DNA of 64,000 bases, from assembly GCF_016744175.1 (NCBI RefSeq), contig NZ_JADGEV010000001.1:11658-75657 (forward strand), written 5' to 3'. The notes under the pieces were generated by a model. That model had not been told where the DNA came from. It made no database searches and saw nothing but the letters and a program-made list of their open reading frames with translations. The translations under genes were made by a program, and so were the position numbers. How positions within the stretch are numbered: position 1 is the stretch's first letter; each line of letters starts with the position of its first letter. This DNA is from Neptunomonas sp. (lineage in GTDB: Bacteria > Pseudomonadota > Gammaproteobacteria > Pseudomonadales > Balneatricaceae). Positions 44,440 through 53,466 of the stretch are shown here, in pieces.

Positions 44440-46479
44440 ATGGATACCAATATCGTTTCCGCACTGGGGGGTGGTTCAGGTATCGATACCACAAATCTTG
44501 TTAAGCAGTTGGTTGAGGTAGAAAAAGCGCCTCAGCAATCGCGCTTAGATTCAAAAAAAGAAAAGCTAGATGCTCAAATTTCAGCGTATGGGACTTTAAA
44601 AAGTAGCCTTGCTGAATTTCAGAAAATGCTAGAACCGCTCTCCGATAATGATACCTTTAATGCCCGTTCTGTATCTTTCCCCGAAACTGACGTAATTACC
44701 CCGGCTGCATTGGATGCTGATGCGCTAACCGGTTCATATCAAATTGAAGTTATTGATGTAGCTCAAGCTCAAGCCTTGGCAGTGAATACCGCTGTAGAAG
44801 ATAAAGATGCCAGTATTAATTTATCGGGTGCACTTACCATTAGTTTGGGTGAATGGACATACGATGGTGTCGATAATGATAACCCTGTTTCATTTGCAGA
44901 GAACGAAACCCAAACAGCTATTACCCTCGACATCACCACTGATGATTCATTACAGGACATAGCCGATAAAATTAATGCGGCTGATTCAGAGGTGCAAGCT
45001 TCAGTACTGTTGGTAGATGGGAATTTTCAGTTAATGATTGCCGCTCCTTCTGGTGAGGATAATGCACTAAGAATTTCTGCTGATGATACCGATCTTAATA
45101 ACATGTTTGCTTTTAATGAAACATTACATGCCAATGTGACAGAAACGCAGCAAGGTAATAATGCAGAGCTGAAAGTGAACGGCCTAACCGTTTTTCGTGA
45201 AAGTAATGAAGTAAAAGATGTTATCCAAGGACTTGAGTTTACGATTAATAAAGCAAGCCCTGGTGATAAATTTACTTTTTCGATTTCAGAAGATAAAAAT
45301 ACAGCCGAACAAGCTATCCGCGGATTTGTAGAGGCATACAATACCTTTTACGAAACGGCAAAGTCGCTTACCGGCATTAGCAAAGATGCAGAAACTAATC
45401 AAACTACGCGTGGTGATTTGGCAACAGATGGCTCTGCTAAGACATTACTGAACAGTATTCGAGGCCTGATTTCTTCTACAGTGCCTGGCGTAAGTGAGTT
45501 TAATGCGTTAACTAATGTGGGTATTCGTACTCAGTTAGATGGCACATTAGAAATAATAGATAAAGAATTTAACGCAGCCATTGCTGATAACTTTGATAAA
45601 GTCGCATCGATTTTCGCACCACAAACATCTTCTACTAGTAGTTATGTTGATGTGAGCGTCGGTAGCTATGCTTCGAAAACTGTGTCTGGAACCTACACGG
45701 GATCTATTGCTGCTGCGCCTAGTAAAGGGTCTGTAGTGGGAGCTGTGCCTGTACTGCCTATAGATACAGTCGCCTCTCCTGGAGACTATACATTTTCAGT
45801 AACAGTTGATGGTATTACATCTAGCGAGCTTACATTGTCAGGTAGTTTTGCCACGGCTGATGATCTTCGTACTGAATTGCAATCGCTTATTAATAACGAT
45901 GCAACACTAAAAGAAGCAAACACTTTCGTTGATGTCGTGATTGAAACCGGTGGTGAATTCAAACTGGCCTCACGGGAGTTTGGTAGTGCATCAGAAGTAG
46001 ATATAGAGACATCGGGTGCAGAGTTTGCTGCTTCAACAGGACTTTCTACGCTATCTGTTTCTTCTAATGGCGCCGATGCAACAGGTAACATTAATGGAGA
46101 AGCCGCTTTTGGATCAGGGAATGTACTGTTACCGAAAATTGATACAGATCCTTATGGTTTAAATCTGACAGTAAGGGCTGGTGCTCCCATAGGTGACTTC
46201 AGTTTTACCTTTTCCAAAGGTTTTGCTGGTGAGATGGCTGCATTATTTGATAGCTTTTTATCTAAGACGGGTGTGATTCAAACCCGCGAAGATAGCATCA
46301 ATAGTCAGTTAAAGGGTATTACTGAAGATCAAACGAACTTGGATCGAAGAATGACGATCTATCAAGATCGTTTAACTCAGCAGTATCTTGCAATGGAAAA
46401 AGTAATAACGAGTTTGAAAACCACGGGTGACACATTTACAGGGCTTGTAGATCGTTTGCCATTTACTGCTAAAAAATAA
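44440..46479 (+). CDS. fliD: Filament cap protein FliD (HAP2), enlarged
   Basis: Cap protein of 679 residues (468 in E. coli) that inserts flagellin subunits at the filament tip and often carries adhesive domains. N-terminal LGGGSGIDTTNLVKQLVEVEKAPQQSRLDSKKEKLDAQISAYGTLKSSL and the C-terminal coiled-coil REDSINSQLKGITEDQTNLDRRMTIYQDRLTQQYLAMEKVI are typical. The added residues, mainly about 380-560, fall in the exposed head domains. GGAGAAGG lies just upstream. Confidence 0.95.
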   Translation: MDTNIVSALGGGSGIDTTNLVKQLVEVEKAPQQSRLDSKKEKLDAQISAYGTLKSSLAEFQKMLEPLSDNDTFNARSVSFPETDVITPAALDADALTGSYQIEVIDVAQAQALAVNTAVEDKDASINLSGALTISLGEWTYDGVDNDNPVSFAENETQTAITLDITTDDSLQDIADKINAADSEVQASVLLVDGNFQLMIAAPSGEDNALRISADDTDLNNMFAFNETLHANVTETQQGNNAELKVNGLTVFRESNEVKDVIQGLEFTINKASPGDKFTFSISEDKNTAEQAIRGFVEAYNTFYETAKSLTGISKDAETNQTTRGDLATDGSAKTLLNSIRGLISSTVPGVSEFNALTNVGIRTQLDGTLEIIDKEFNAAIADNFDKVASIFAPQTSSTSSYVDVSVGSYASKTVSGTYTGSIAAAPSKGSVVGAVPVLPIDTVASPGDYTFSVTVDGITSSELTLSGSFATADDLRTELQSLINNDATLKEANTFVDVVIETGGEFKLASREFGSASEVDIETSGAEFAASTGLSTLSVSSNGADATGNINGEAAFGSGNVLLPKIDTDPYGLNLTVRAGAPIGDFSFTFSKGFAGEMAALFDSFLSKTGVIQTREDSINSQLKGITEDQTNLDRRMTIYQDRLTQQYLAMEKVITSLKTTGDTFTGLVDRLPFTAKK

Positions 46480-46539
46480 AATTAATTTATAGAAGCTATA
46501 TAACAATATTATATTGGTTACGCTTTGGAGAATGTGAAA

Positions 46540-46929
46540 ATGAGTGTCAACATGAATGCCCTGAAACAGTATCAAAGCGTAGATTTGCGAGCTGCAGTAG
46601 AGACAGCTTCTCCTAAAGAGCTTATCTCTATGTTAGTAGATGGTGCATTGACGGCTATGGCGAAAGCAATGGGCGCTATTGAACGCAGCGATATTAGCAT
46701 GCGTACTGAGCAGTTAAATAAAGCCAATGATATTATATTAGGCTTAAAAGATTTTTTAGATCATGAGAAAGGCGGTGAAATAGCCGGTAATTTAGATGCA
46801 TTGTATGATTATATGGTACGTTCTCTCATGCAGGCTAATCGTAATAATGACGAAGCTAAGGTTCAGGAAGTGATGAGCCTGATGTTGCAAATTAAATCAG
46901 GGTGGAACGCTATGGAAGTACCTTCATAA
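46540..46929 (+). CDS. fliS: Flagellin export chaperone FliS
   Basis: Helical chaperone of 129 residues that binds the flagellin C-terminus. Starts at the ATG at 46540 (GGAG nine bases upstream; a TTG at 46525 overlaps that site). ALKQYQSVDLRAAVETASPKELISMLVDGALTAMAKA and the LYDYMVRSLMQANRNNDEAKVQEVMSLMLQIKSGW end are standard FliS. It follows fliD by 60 bases. Confidence 0.95.
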   Translation: MSVNMNALKQYQSVDLRAAVETASPKELISMLVDGALTAMAKAMGAIERSDISMRTEQLNKANDIILGLKDFLDHEKGGEIAGNLDALYDYMVRSLMQANRNNDEAKVQEVMSLMLQIKSGWNAMEVPS

Positions 46930-47129
46930 AAAATGGAGGTTTAGAAAGCATTTTTATTTTAGTATAAAAATGCTTTAGTCTGGTATCTCATCACGGCCAT
47001 ATTTATCCCCCTATCTATTCTGCACCCACCTCCATCTAAAACGTTAAATTTCTTCTTATAGCCAAAATTCTGACATGAGCTATTTAAACGTAGCTACTTC
47101 CTTGTTTATTTTGTTTCTTCTGCTAAGCT

Positions 47130-47143
47130 GTCAAAAAAATGAC
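47130..47143. promoter_or_regulatory. FleQ-box-like palindrome in front of fleQ
   Basis: GTCA-N6-TGAC (GTCAAAAAAATGAC) resembles the FleQ consensus GTCAATAAATTGAC known from Pseudomonas. It ends 16 bases before the fleQ start, placing it over or next to the fleQ promoter or translation start. Autoregulation is inference. Confidence 0.55.
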
Positions 47144-47159
47144 ATATTATTAGTGCTCT

Positions 47160-48647
47160 ATGAACTTACCCTCTAAAATGAATGTGTTGTTGGTTGATGA
47201 TGATGATCAGCGCCGGCAATCTGTCAGTACTATCTTTAATTTTCTTGGCGTTGCTCATCAAATGATGACCTTTGTTGAGTGGTTTCAGAAAAATCAAGTG
47301 AGCCCTGATCTCAATGTCGCATTTATTGGGCGATGCTTGCTGCCTGTTTCGCTTGAGAAATTGATAGCTTCATTTCGTTCGAAAGGTACCCAGACATCGT
47401 TGTGCCTTTTGGAGCGTTGGGATGATGTTGAGCAGCTAACTGAACGTTCGAAAGTACAATTGTTACGTGTTTTAGATGGTCCGTTAACGGAACATGTTCT
47501 CACCGATTTACTACATGAAGCACAAGTATTAAAGGGGGAGGATGACGAAGAGCTTGATCAGTCTCTATTTCCACAGTTAATAGGCCAAAGTCACTCCATG
47601 AAAGGGCTGAAGCAGTCTATGATGCGAGTTGTTGATCGTGACGTAAACGTGATGATTACAGGCGAATCAGGAACAGGGAAAGAGTTAATTGCGCGTAGCT
47701 TGCATGATTACTCAAAAAGAAAAAAAGGGCCTTTTGTTCCAGTAAACTGTGGTGCGATAGCTGCTGAATTATTGGAAAGTGAACTTTTTGGTCATGAAAA
47801 AGGAGCGTACACAGGCGCCATTAGCGCACGTGCTGGCCGGTTTGAAATGGCAGACGGTGGCACCTTGTTTCTAGATGAAATTGGCGATATGCCTCTGGCT
47901 ATGCAAGTGAAGCTACTACGTGTTTTGCAAGAGCGCTGTTTTGAGCGAGTTGGAGGAAGTAAAACAATTGACGTTGATGTTCGAATAATAGCAGCGACGC
48001 ATAAAAACCTTGAAGATATGATAATTACAGGTGATTTTCGTGAAGATCTGTATTACCGGTTAAATGTTTATCCAATTGAAACACCTCCACTTCGTGAAAG
48101 AAAAGATGATGTCGTTATGTTGTTGCATACATTATCTAAGCGCGCAGAAAAACAAGGGTTAGGTCGTTTGCGTTTTCATTCATCGGCTCTTGAGTCATTA
48201 CAAAGGCACCCATGGCCGGGAAATGTACGCGAGCTTTCTAACTTGATTGAACGGCTTGCCATTATGCATCCTGATGGTGTTGTTGGTGTGTCTGAGTTAC
48301 CGGCTAAATGCCGTCATGTTGCTGAACCTGAACCTACCCGATATCAAGCACAGAACTCCTTAGCTCTGGCGGGTAAAGAAAAGCACGATAGCTTTGTGAC
48401 AACAGATAAACCGGCCCTTCTAGACGAATCGCCAGTATTTGCAGTAAGTGCTCCACTGTTACATGTTCCTTCAGACGGGCTCGACCTTAAACAGTATATG
48501 GAGTCAATCGAGAAATCTTTGATTACTGATGCGTTAGATAAGACCGGTTTTGTCGTTGCGCGTGCTGCTGCTTTGTTGATGATCAGGCGAACGACCTTGG
48601 TTGAAAAAATGCGAAAGTTTGGTATTCAGCGAGTATCAGATAAATGA
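47160..48647 (+). CDS. fleQ: Flagellar master regulator FleQ/FlrA (sigma-54 activator)
   Basis: Bacterial enhancer-binding protein of 495 residues at the top of the polar flagellar cascade. The N-terminal FleQ domain (about 1-120) lacks the phospho-Asp (AFIGR). The AAA+ domain (about 135-370) has Walker A GESGTGKE (168-175), GAYTGA (215-220; usual form GAFTGA) and FREDLYYRLNVYPIE. The C-terminal Fis-type HTH ends with ARAAALLMIRRTTLVEKMRKFGI. The residue matching FleQ Arg144 in the LFRS motif is Pro138, and KEXXXRN reads KELIARS. No Shine-Dalgarno is visible. The stop overlaps the fleS start. Confidence 0.95.
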   Translation: MNLPSKMNVLLVDDDDQRRQSVSTIFNFLGVAHQMMTFVEWFQKNQVSPDLNVAFIGRCLLPVSLEKLIASFRSKGTQTSLCLLERWDDVEQLTERSKVQLLRVLDGPLTEHVLTDLLHEAQVLKGEDDEELDQSLFPQLIGQSHSMKGLKQSMMRVVDRDVNVMITGESGTGKELIARSLHDYSKRKKGPFVPVNCGAIAAELLESELFGHEKGAYTGAISARAGRFEMADGGTLFLDEIGDMPLAMQVKLLRVLQERCFERVGGSKTIDVDVRIIAATHKNLEDMIITGDFREDLYYRLNVYPIETPPLRERKDDVVMLLHTLSKRAEKQGLGRLRFHSSALESLQRHPWPGNVRELSNLIERLAIMHPDGVVGVSELPAKCRHVAEPEPTRYQAQNSLALAGKEKHDSFVTTDKPALLDESPVFAVSAPLLHVPSDGLDLKQYMESIEKSLITDALDKTGFVVARAAALLMIRRTTLVEKMRKFGIQRVSDK

Positions 48648-49726
48648 GTGAAATTGATGATTTAAAGCAAGAGTTGGAAAGTACTAAGCAAGAGTTGGAA
48701 AGCATAAAGCGTGTCCGAGATCGTGAAATGGCGCATGGTGACTTACTTGCTGTGCGTATGCGTCAATTACTTGACCTATTACCCGCTGGTGTCATCTTAA
48801 TTGATAATCAAGGGTTGGTTTCGGATTGTAACCCTGCAGCAGAAGACCTATTAGGTAAGCCTCTTTTGGGGGAGGTTTGGATGCAGATTATCCAGCGCAG
48901 TTTCGCTCCCAGAAGTGATGATGGTCATGAGATCTCACTGAAAGATGGGCGACGGGTTAGCCTCCTTACCAGAGCCATGAAAGATGAGCCGGGTCAGTTG
49001 GTTCTACTCACAGATCAAACAGGAACACGATTATTGCAATCGAGGTTGTCTCAGTATCAGAGGCTTTCGGAAATGGGGCGAATGATGGCGTCTTTGGCTC
49101 ACCAGATCAGAACGCCGCTTTCTGCTGCATTGCTTTATTCTAGTCATCTCGGTGCTGAAAACATTACAGATAAGCAGCGGGTTAAGTTTGCGTCGAAAGT
49201 TAAGTCGCGATTATTGCATCTAGAACATCAGGTGCAAGACATGCTCCTGTTCGCTCGGGGAGAAACAAAACTGGACAATCAAATTTCAACAGAAGAATTA
49301 TTTCTGTTGATTGATGATGTATTGGATGTGCCGTTGGCGCAATACGATGCTGATTGCGAATTATCGAACAACGCCAAGGGCTACAGGCTGCAATGCAATC
49401 AAGAAACACTAATCGGTGCTATTCTGAACTTAGTGAATAATGCGTTGCAAGCGGCGGATAATTTACATCCTTTGCTAATAGAAGCGCGTGTCGAAGAACA
49501 AAATATACTAATCAGTGTGATTGATAGAGGTCCGGGGATGGACTCAGAGACGATAGCTCAAGCATTAGAGCCTTTTTATACTACGAAGTCTCATGGGACA
49601 GGTCTTGGGCTGGCTGTTGCTCAGGTGGTCGCGAAGGCGCATCACGGGCATTTCAATTTACTATCTCAGGAAGGTCAGGGCACAGTGGCGCAGTTTTGTT
49701 TGCCATTTATTAGCCAGAATGTGTAA
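48644..49726 (+). CDS. fleS: Flagellar sensor histidine kinase FleS/FlrB
   Basis: Cytoplasmic kinase of 360 residues. A short charged coiled-coil with a duplicated KQELES unit (about 8-22) precedes a PAS domain (about 38-130, LLPAGVILIDNQGLVSDCNPAAEDLLG). The HisKA segment MMASLAHQIRTPLSAALLYSSHLG holds the phosphorylated His. The ATPase domain has NLVNNALQAA, DRGPGMDSE and SHGTGLGLAV. It overlaps fleQ by four bases (ATGA), so the two are translationally coupled; its partner FleR follows 45 bases later. Confidence 0.95.
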   Translation: MSEIDDLKQELESTKQELESIKRVRDREMAHGDLLAVRMRQLLDLLPAGVILIDNQGLVSDCNPAAEDLLGKPLLGEVWMQIIQRSFAPRSDDGHEISLKDGRRVSLLTRAMKDEPGQLVLLTDQTGTRLLQSRLSQYQRLSEMGRMMASLAHQIRTPLSAALLYSSHLGAENITDKQRVKFASKVKSRLLHLEHQVQDMLLFARGETKLDNQISTEELFLLIDDVLDVPLAQYDADCELSNNAKGYRLQCNQETLIGAILNLVNNALQAADNLHPLLIEARVEEQNILISVIDRGPGMDSETIAQALEPFYTTKSHGTGLGLAVAQVVAKAHHGHFNLLSQEGQGTVAQFCLPFISQNV

Positions 49727-49771
49727 CTCATTTTTTATATGCTACTGAAATAGGCATAACAGGAAGAACAG

Positions 49772-51148
49772 ATGTCGTTAACGGTATTGGTTGTCGAGGA
49801 TGACTTTGATTTGAGGGAGGCTCTGGTTGATACGCTTGAGCTTGCAGGTATAAGTGCCATTGAAGCAGAAGATGGAGAATCGGCTATTCTCCGTTTGAAA
49901 AGTAATAGGATTGATATGGTGGTCTCCGATGTCAATATGCCGGGAATTGATGGTCATGCTTTATTGGAATATGTGAAGCAAAATCTACCAGGAACTCCTG
50001 TCTTATTAATGACTGCTTTTGGGCAGGTAGACAAAGCTGTTGATGCCATTCGTAAAGGAGCCGTGGATTATTTATTAAAGCCATTCGAACCCGATGCGTT
50101 GATTAACACTATTAATCAGTATGCCAACGGTGTATCTAATGAGATATCTGAGCCCGTGGCTGAAGAAGTAAGCAGTCAACAGCTGCTGCAGTTAGCTAGA
50201 CGCGTTGCTGATACCGCTTCTACTGTGCTTATTACAGGTGAGTCTGGAACTGGGAAAGAGGTTTTGGCACGGTATATCCATGAGCATTCAGGACGATCAG
50301 ATAAGCCTTTTATTGCCATTAATTGTGCAGCCATTCCTGAAAATATGCTGGAAGCTATGTTGTTTGGTCATGAGAAAGGCGCATTTACCGGGGCTGTTGC
50401 AAGTCAAGCGGGTAAGTTTGAGCAAGCAAATGGCGGTACTTTATTGCTGGATGAAATTACAGAAATGGAGTTGGGTTTGCAGGCTAAATTGCTCAGAGTG
50501 TTACAAGAACAAGAAGTAGAAAGGGTAGGCGGAAGAGCGGTTATTAAGCTAGATGTCCGTGTGCTTGCAACGACGAATCGCCAGTTAGAGTCAGCTGTCG
50601 CTGACGGTAAATTTCGAGAAGATTTATACTATCGCCTTAATGTGTTTCCTTTACAGTGGTTGCCACTGCGTGATCGTAGAGCTGATATTGTCCCTTTAGC
50701 GAAAGGTTTATTTGATAAGCATTGCCATAAGATGAAGCGAGAGCCGGTGCGTTTGAGTGGAGAAACTGAAATAGCATTATCGCAACATTCTTGGCCGGGG
50801 AATGTCCGCGAGTTGGAAAATGTTGTGCAGCGAGCACTTATTTTACAAACTGGCAATGTTATAACGCCTTCAGACCTTCATATGCTAACGGGCGCAATTT
50901 CTTTACAAGAAACTTCTTCGGTGATTAATACACTTGATGCTCACCCAGTAGAAGAGGATGAGGCTGGGAAATTAGGCAGTGATTTACGTCAACATGAATT
51001 TCAATTGATCATTGATGCATTGAAAACCTCTGGGGGCAGTCGAAAAGAAGCAGCCGAGCGATTAGCGATTAGTCCAAGGACGTTGCGTTACAAGTTGGCT
51101 AAGATTCGTGAATCTGGTTTGGATCTGGATAAGTTGTTAGCAAAATGA
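49772..51148 (+). CDS. fleR: Flagellar response regulator FleR/FlrC (sigma-54 activator)
   Basis: NtrC-type regulator of 458 residues for later flagellar genes. The receiver domain (about 1-118) has Asp53 in MVVSDVNMPGIDG and a Lys in YLLKPFEP. The AAA+ domain (about 140-365) has GESGTGKE, an intact GAFTGA and REDLYYRLNVFP. The C-terminal Fis HTH is SGGSRKEAAERLAISPRTLRYKLAKIRE. AGGAAGA precedes the ATG. FleS is the cognate kinase by position. Confidence 0.95.
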   Translation: MSLTVLVVEDDFDLREALVDTLELAGISAIEAEDGESAILRLKSNRIDMVVSDVNMPGIDGHALLEYVKQNLPGTPVLLMTAFGQVDKAVDAIRKGAVDYLLKPFEPDALINTINQYANGVSNEISEPVAEEVSSQQLLQLARRVADTASTVLITGESGTGKEVLARYIHEHSGRSDKPFIAINCAAIPENMLEAMLFGHEKGAFTGAVASQAGKFEQANGGTLLLDEITEMELGLQAKLLRVLQEQEVERVGGRAVIKLDVRVLATTNRQLESAVADGKFREDLYYRLNVFPLQWLPLRDRRADIVPLAKGLFDKHCHKMKREPVRLSGETEIALSQHSWPGNVRELENVVQRALILQTGNVITPSDLHMLTGAISLQETSSVINTLDAHPVEEDEAGKLGSDLRQHEFQLIIDALKTSGGSRKEAAERLAISPRTLRYKLAKIRESGLDLDKLLAK

Positions 51149-51202
51149 CTAACATGTCATGAATGAAATAATTCCTTTAATATCAAAGTTTTATGACATT
51201 TG

Positions 51203-51314
51203 TTAGACTATTGAACGAGTCTAAATAGACCAATGTCTAATTCAGGGGTGAGCTTCCGGTTGGGTATAAATCTAGACTCTAATTCCGTATGTTGAACCCT
51301 TAGAGAACTATAAT
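51203..51314 (+). promoter_or_regulatory. acs upstream region: clustered GTCTA elements and a -10 box
   Basis: TTAGACT-N8-AGTCTAA (51203-51224), GTCTAAATAGAC (51219-51230), GTCTAA (51235-51240) and TCTAGACTCTAA (51271-51282) repeat a GTCTA/TAGAC half-site. A TATAAT at 51309-51314 has no good -35, as expected for an activator-dependent promoter. The nearest repeat would lie at about -50 to -38. CrbR is the natural candidate regulator, but this is inference. Confidence 0.5.
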
Positions 51315-51368
51315 AAATGGGTAGACAAGCGGATATATAATTAAAACAAGCAAGCTAAGGGCATCACC

Positions 51369-53318
51369 ATGAGCGAAAAGATACATCCAGTCAGTCCAGA
51401 AGTGGCGGCACAGGCGCATATTGATAATGCAAAATATGAAGCTATGTATGAGCAGTCCATCAATGATCCTGATACATTCTGGGGTGAAGAAGGTAAGCGT
51501 CTTGATTGGTTTAAGCCATATACTAAAGTTAAGAACACTACTTTTGATCCGCACAATGTAGATATTCGTTGGTTTGAAGATGGTACTCTAAATGCTTCTT
51601 ATAACTGCTTAGACCGTCATCTTGAAACACGTGGTGATCAAGTTGCTATTATTTGGGAAGGTGACGACCCAAGTGAATCAGAAAATATCACATACAGGGA
51701 CCTATATGAGCGTGTTTGTCGCTTTTCTAATGCACTGAAAAGTCAGGGCGTAGAAAAGGGAGATGTTGTTACTCTGTATATGCCTATGATCCCTGAAGCC
51801 GCTATCGCAATGCTGGCTTGTACGCGTGTGGGTGCGGTTCACTCTATTGTTTTTGGTGGTTTCTCGCCTGAAGCGCTTGCTGCTCGTATCGAAGGCGCAA
51901 AATCAAAAGTAGTTGTAACGTCAAACTATTCATTGCGCGGTGGTAAAGTTGTTCCGCTTAAAGCAAACGTAGATAAAGCGCTGGAGCATCCAGCAGCGGC
52001 TGCTTTAGTTAGTAGCGTAATTGTGGTGAAGCGCGTAGACCAAGATGTTGCCTGGAATGAAAAAGTTGATGTGTGGTATGAAGGGCTTGTTGCTGAAGCG
52101 TCTGCAGAATGTGCTCCAGAAGAGATGGAAGCGGAAGCGCCGATGTTCATTCTGTATACCTCAGGTTCTACGGGTGCGCCTAAAGGTTTGAAGCATACTA
52201 CCGGCGGTTATATGGTGTATGCGGCCATGACACATGAATATGCTTTTGACTATAAAGATGGTGACATTTACTGGTGTACTGCTGATGTCGGTTGGGTAAC
52301 GGGTCACAGTTATATTGTTTACGGGCCGTTAGCAAACGGCGGTACTTCTTTGATGTTTGAAGGTGTGCCAAATTACCCTGATAACAGCCGTTTCGGACGT
52401 GTTATTGAGAAGCATAAAGTCAATCAGTTATATACCGCTCCAACAGCTATTCGCTCTTTGATGCAGCAGGGCGAAGATGTGTTGGGTGATTCAGACCTGT
52501 CTTCTTTACGTATTCTTGGTTCAGTCGGTGAGCCGATTAACCCAGAAGCATGGAATTGGTACCACCGTATTGTGGGTCAAGGTCGTTGCCCAATCGTGGA
52601 TACGTGGTGGCAGACTGAGACTGGCGGAATGATGATTCTTCCATTGCCGGGTGCGACGGCGCTTAAGCCGGGCTCTGCAACACGTCCGTTCTTTGGTGTG
52701 CAACCAGCACTTTTGGATGCAGATGGTAATGAGTTAGAAGGTGCAGTAGACGGTAATCTGGTTCTTAAAGATTCTTGGCCTGGTCAGAGTCGCTCTATTT
52801 GGGGTGATCATGAGCGTTTTATTCAAACATACTTCTCTACTTATAAAGGTGTTTATACCACTGGGGATGGTGCGCGTCGTGATGAGGATGGTTACTACTG
52901 GATTACGGGTCGCGTTGATGATGTTATCAATGTATCTGGTCACCGTATGGGTACAGCTGAAGTTGAGTCTGCACTTGTAGCCCATCCCGCGGTTGCTGAA
53001 GCGGCTGTAGTGGGTTATCCGCATGAGTTGAAAGGGCAGGGAATATACGTTTATGTAACGCTACAGTCTGGCTATGATCAGTCAGATGAGTTGATGAAAG
53101 AGCTGCGCTTACATGTCCGTAAAGAGATTGGCCCAATTGCTTCGCCCGATTTGATTCAATTCTCTCCAGGGATGCCAAAAACGCGCTCAGGTAAGATTAT
53201 GCGTCGTATTTTGCGTAAAATTGCTGAAGATGATTTTGATGCGCTGGGTGATACCTCTACCTTATCAGACCCAACAGTTGTTGATGATCTGATCGAAAAC
53301 CGAATGAACCGTAAGTAA
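51369..53318 (+). CDS. acs: Acetyl-CoA synthetase (AMP-forming)
   Basis: Cytosolic enzyme of 649 residues converting acetate, ATP and CoA to acetyl-CoA. The adenylate-forming signature [19 protein letters not shown] is near 258-276, WWQTETGG near 415-422, the ADP-forming hinge [31 protein letters not shown] near 495-525, and the catalytic, acetylation-controlled Lys is K609 in [11 protein letters not shown], the same number as in Salmonella. AAGG lies about eight bases upstream. The adjacent crbR and crbS genes very likely control it. Confidence 0.97.
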   Translation: MSEKIHPVSPEVAAQAHIDNAKYEAMYEQSINDPDTFWGEEGKRLDWFKPYTKVKNTTFDPHNVDIRWFEDGTLNASYNCLDRHLETRGDQVAIIWEGDDPSESENITYRDLYERVCRFSNALKSQGVEKGDVVTLYMPMIPEAAIAMLACTRVGAVHSIVFGGFSPEALAARIEGAKSKVVVTSNYSLRGGKVVPLKANVDKALEHPAAAALVSSVIVVKRVDQDVAWNEKVDVWYEGLVAEASAECAPEEMEAEAPMFILYTSGSTGAPKGLKHTTGGYMVYAAMTHEYAFDYKDGDIYWCTADVGWVTGHSYIVYGPLANGGTSLMFEGVPNYPDNSRFGRVIEKHKVNQLYTAPTAIRSLMQQGEDVLGDSDLSSLRILGSVGEPINPEAWNWYHRIVGQGRCPIVDTWWQTETGGMMILPLPGATALKPGSATRPFFGVQPALLDADGNELEGAVDGNLVLKDSWPGQSRSIWGDHERFIQTYFSTYKGVYTTGDGARRDEDGYYWITGRVDDVINVSGHRMGTAEVESALVAHPAVAEAAVVGYPHELKGQGIYVYVTLQSGYDQSDELMKELRLHVRKEIGPIASPDLIQFSPGMPKTRSGKIMRRILRKIAEDDFDALGDTSTLSDPTVVDDLIENRMNRK

Positions 53319-53353
53319 GGTTACTTATTAATTACGTGTTAATTTAGTGAAAG

Positions 53354-53386
53354 CTCCCTCTTCAGAGAGTCTGTAGGGGGAGTTTT
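53354..53386 (+). terminator. Terminator of acs
   Basis: Stem CTCCCTC/GGGGGAG (one G-T) enclosing a 15-base loop that can itself pair partly, followed by five T. Confidence 0.7.
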
Positions 53387-53466
53387 TCGTTTATAGATGT
53401 TATTATTCATGCTATTAAAGACTGAATAATATAGATTTGGGCGTTTCTGCGTCCGGGGGATAAAGC

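Noticed and set aside
48597-48612. TTGG-N10-GC spacing near the end of fleQ as a possible fleS sigma-54 promoter
   Set aside because: Only the GG/GC spacing fits; the -24 and -12 flanks are poor and the site is in the conserved HTH codons.
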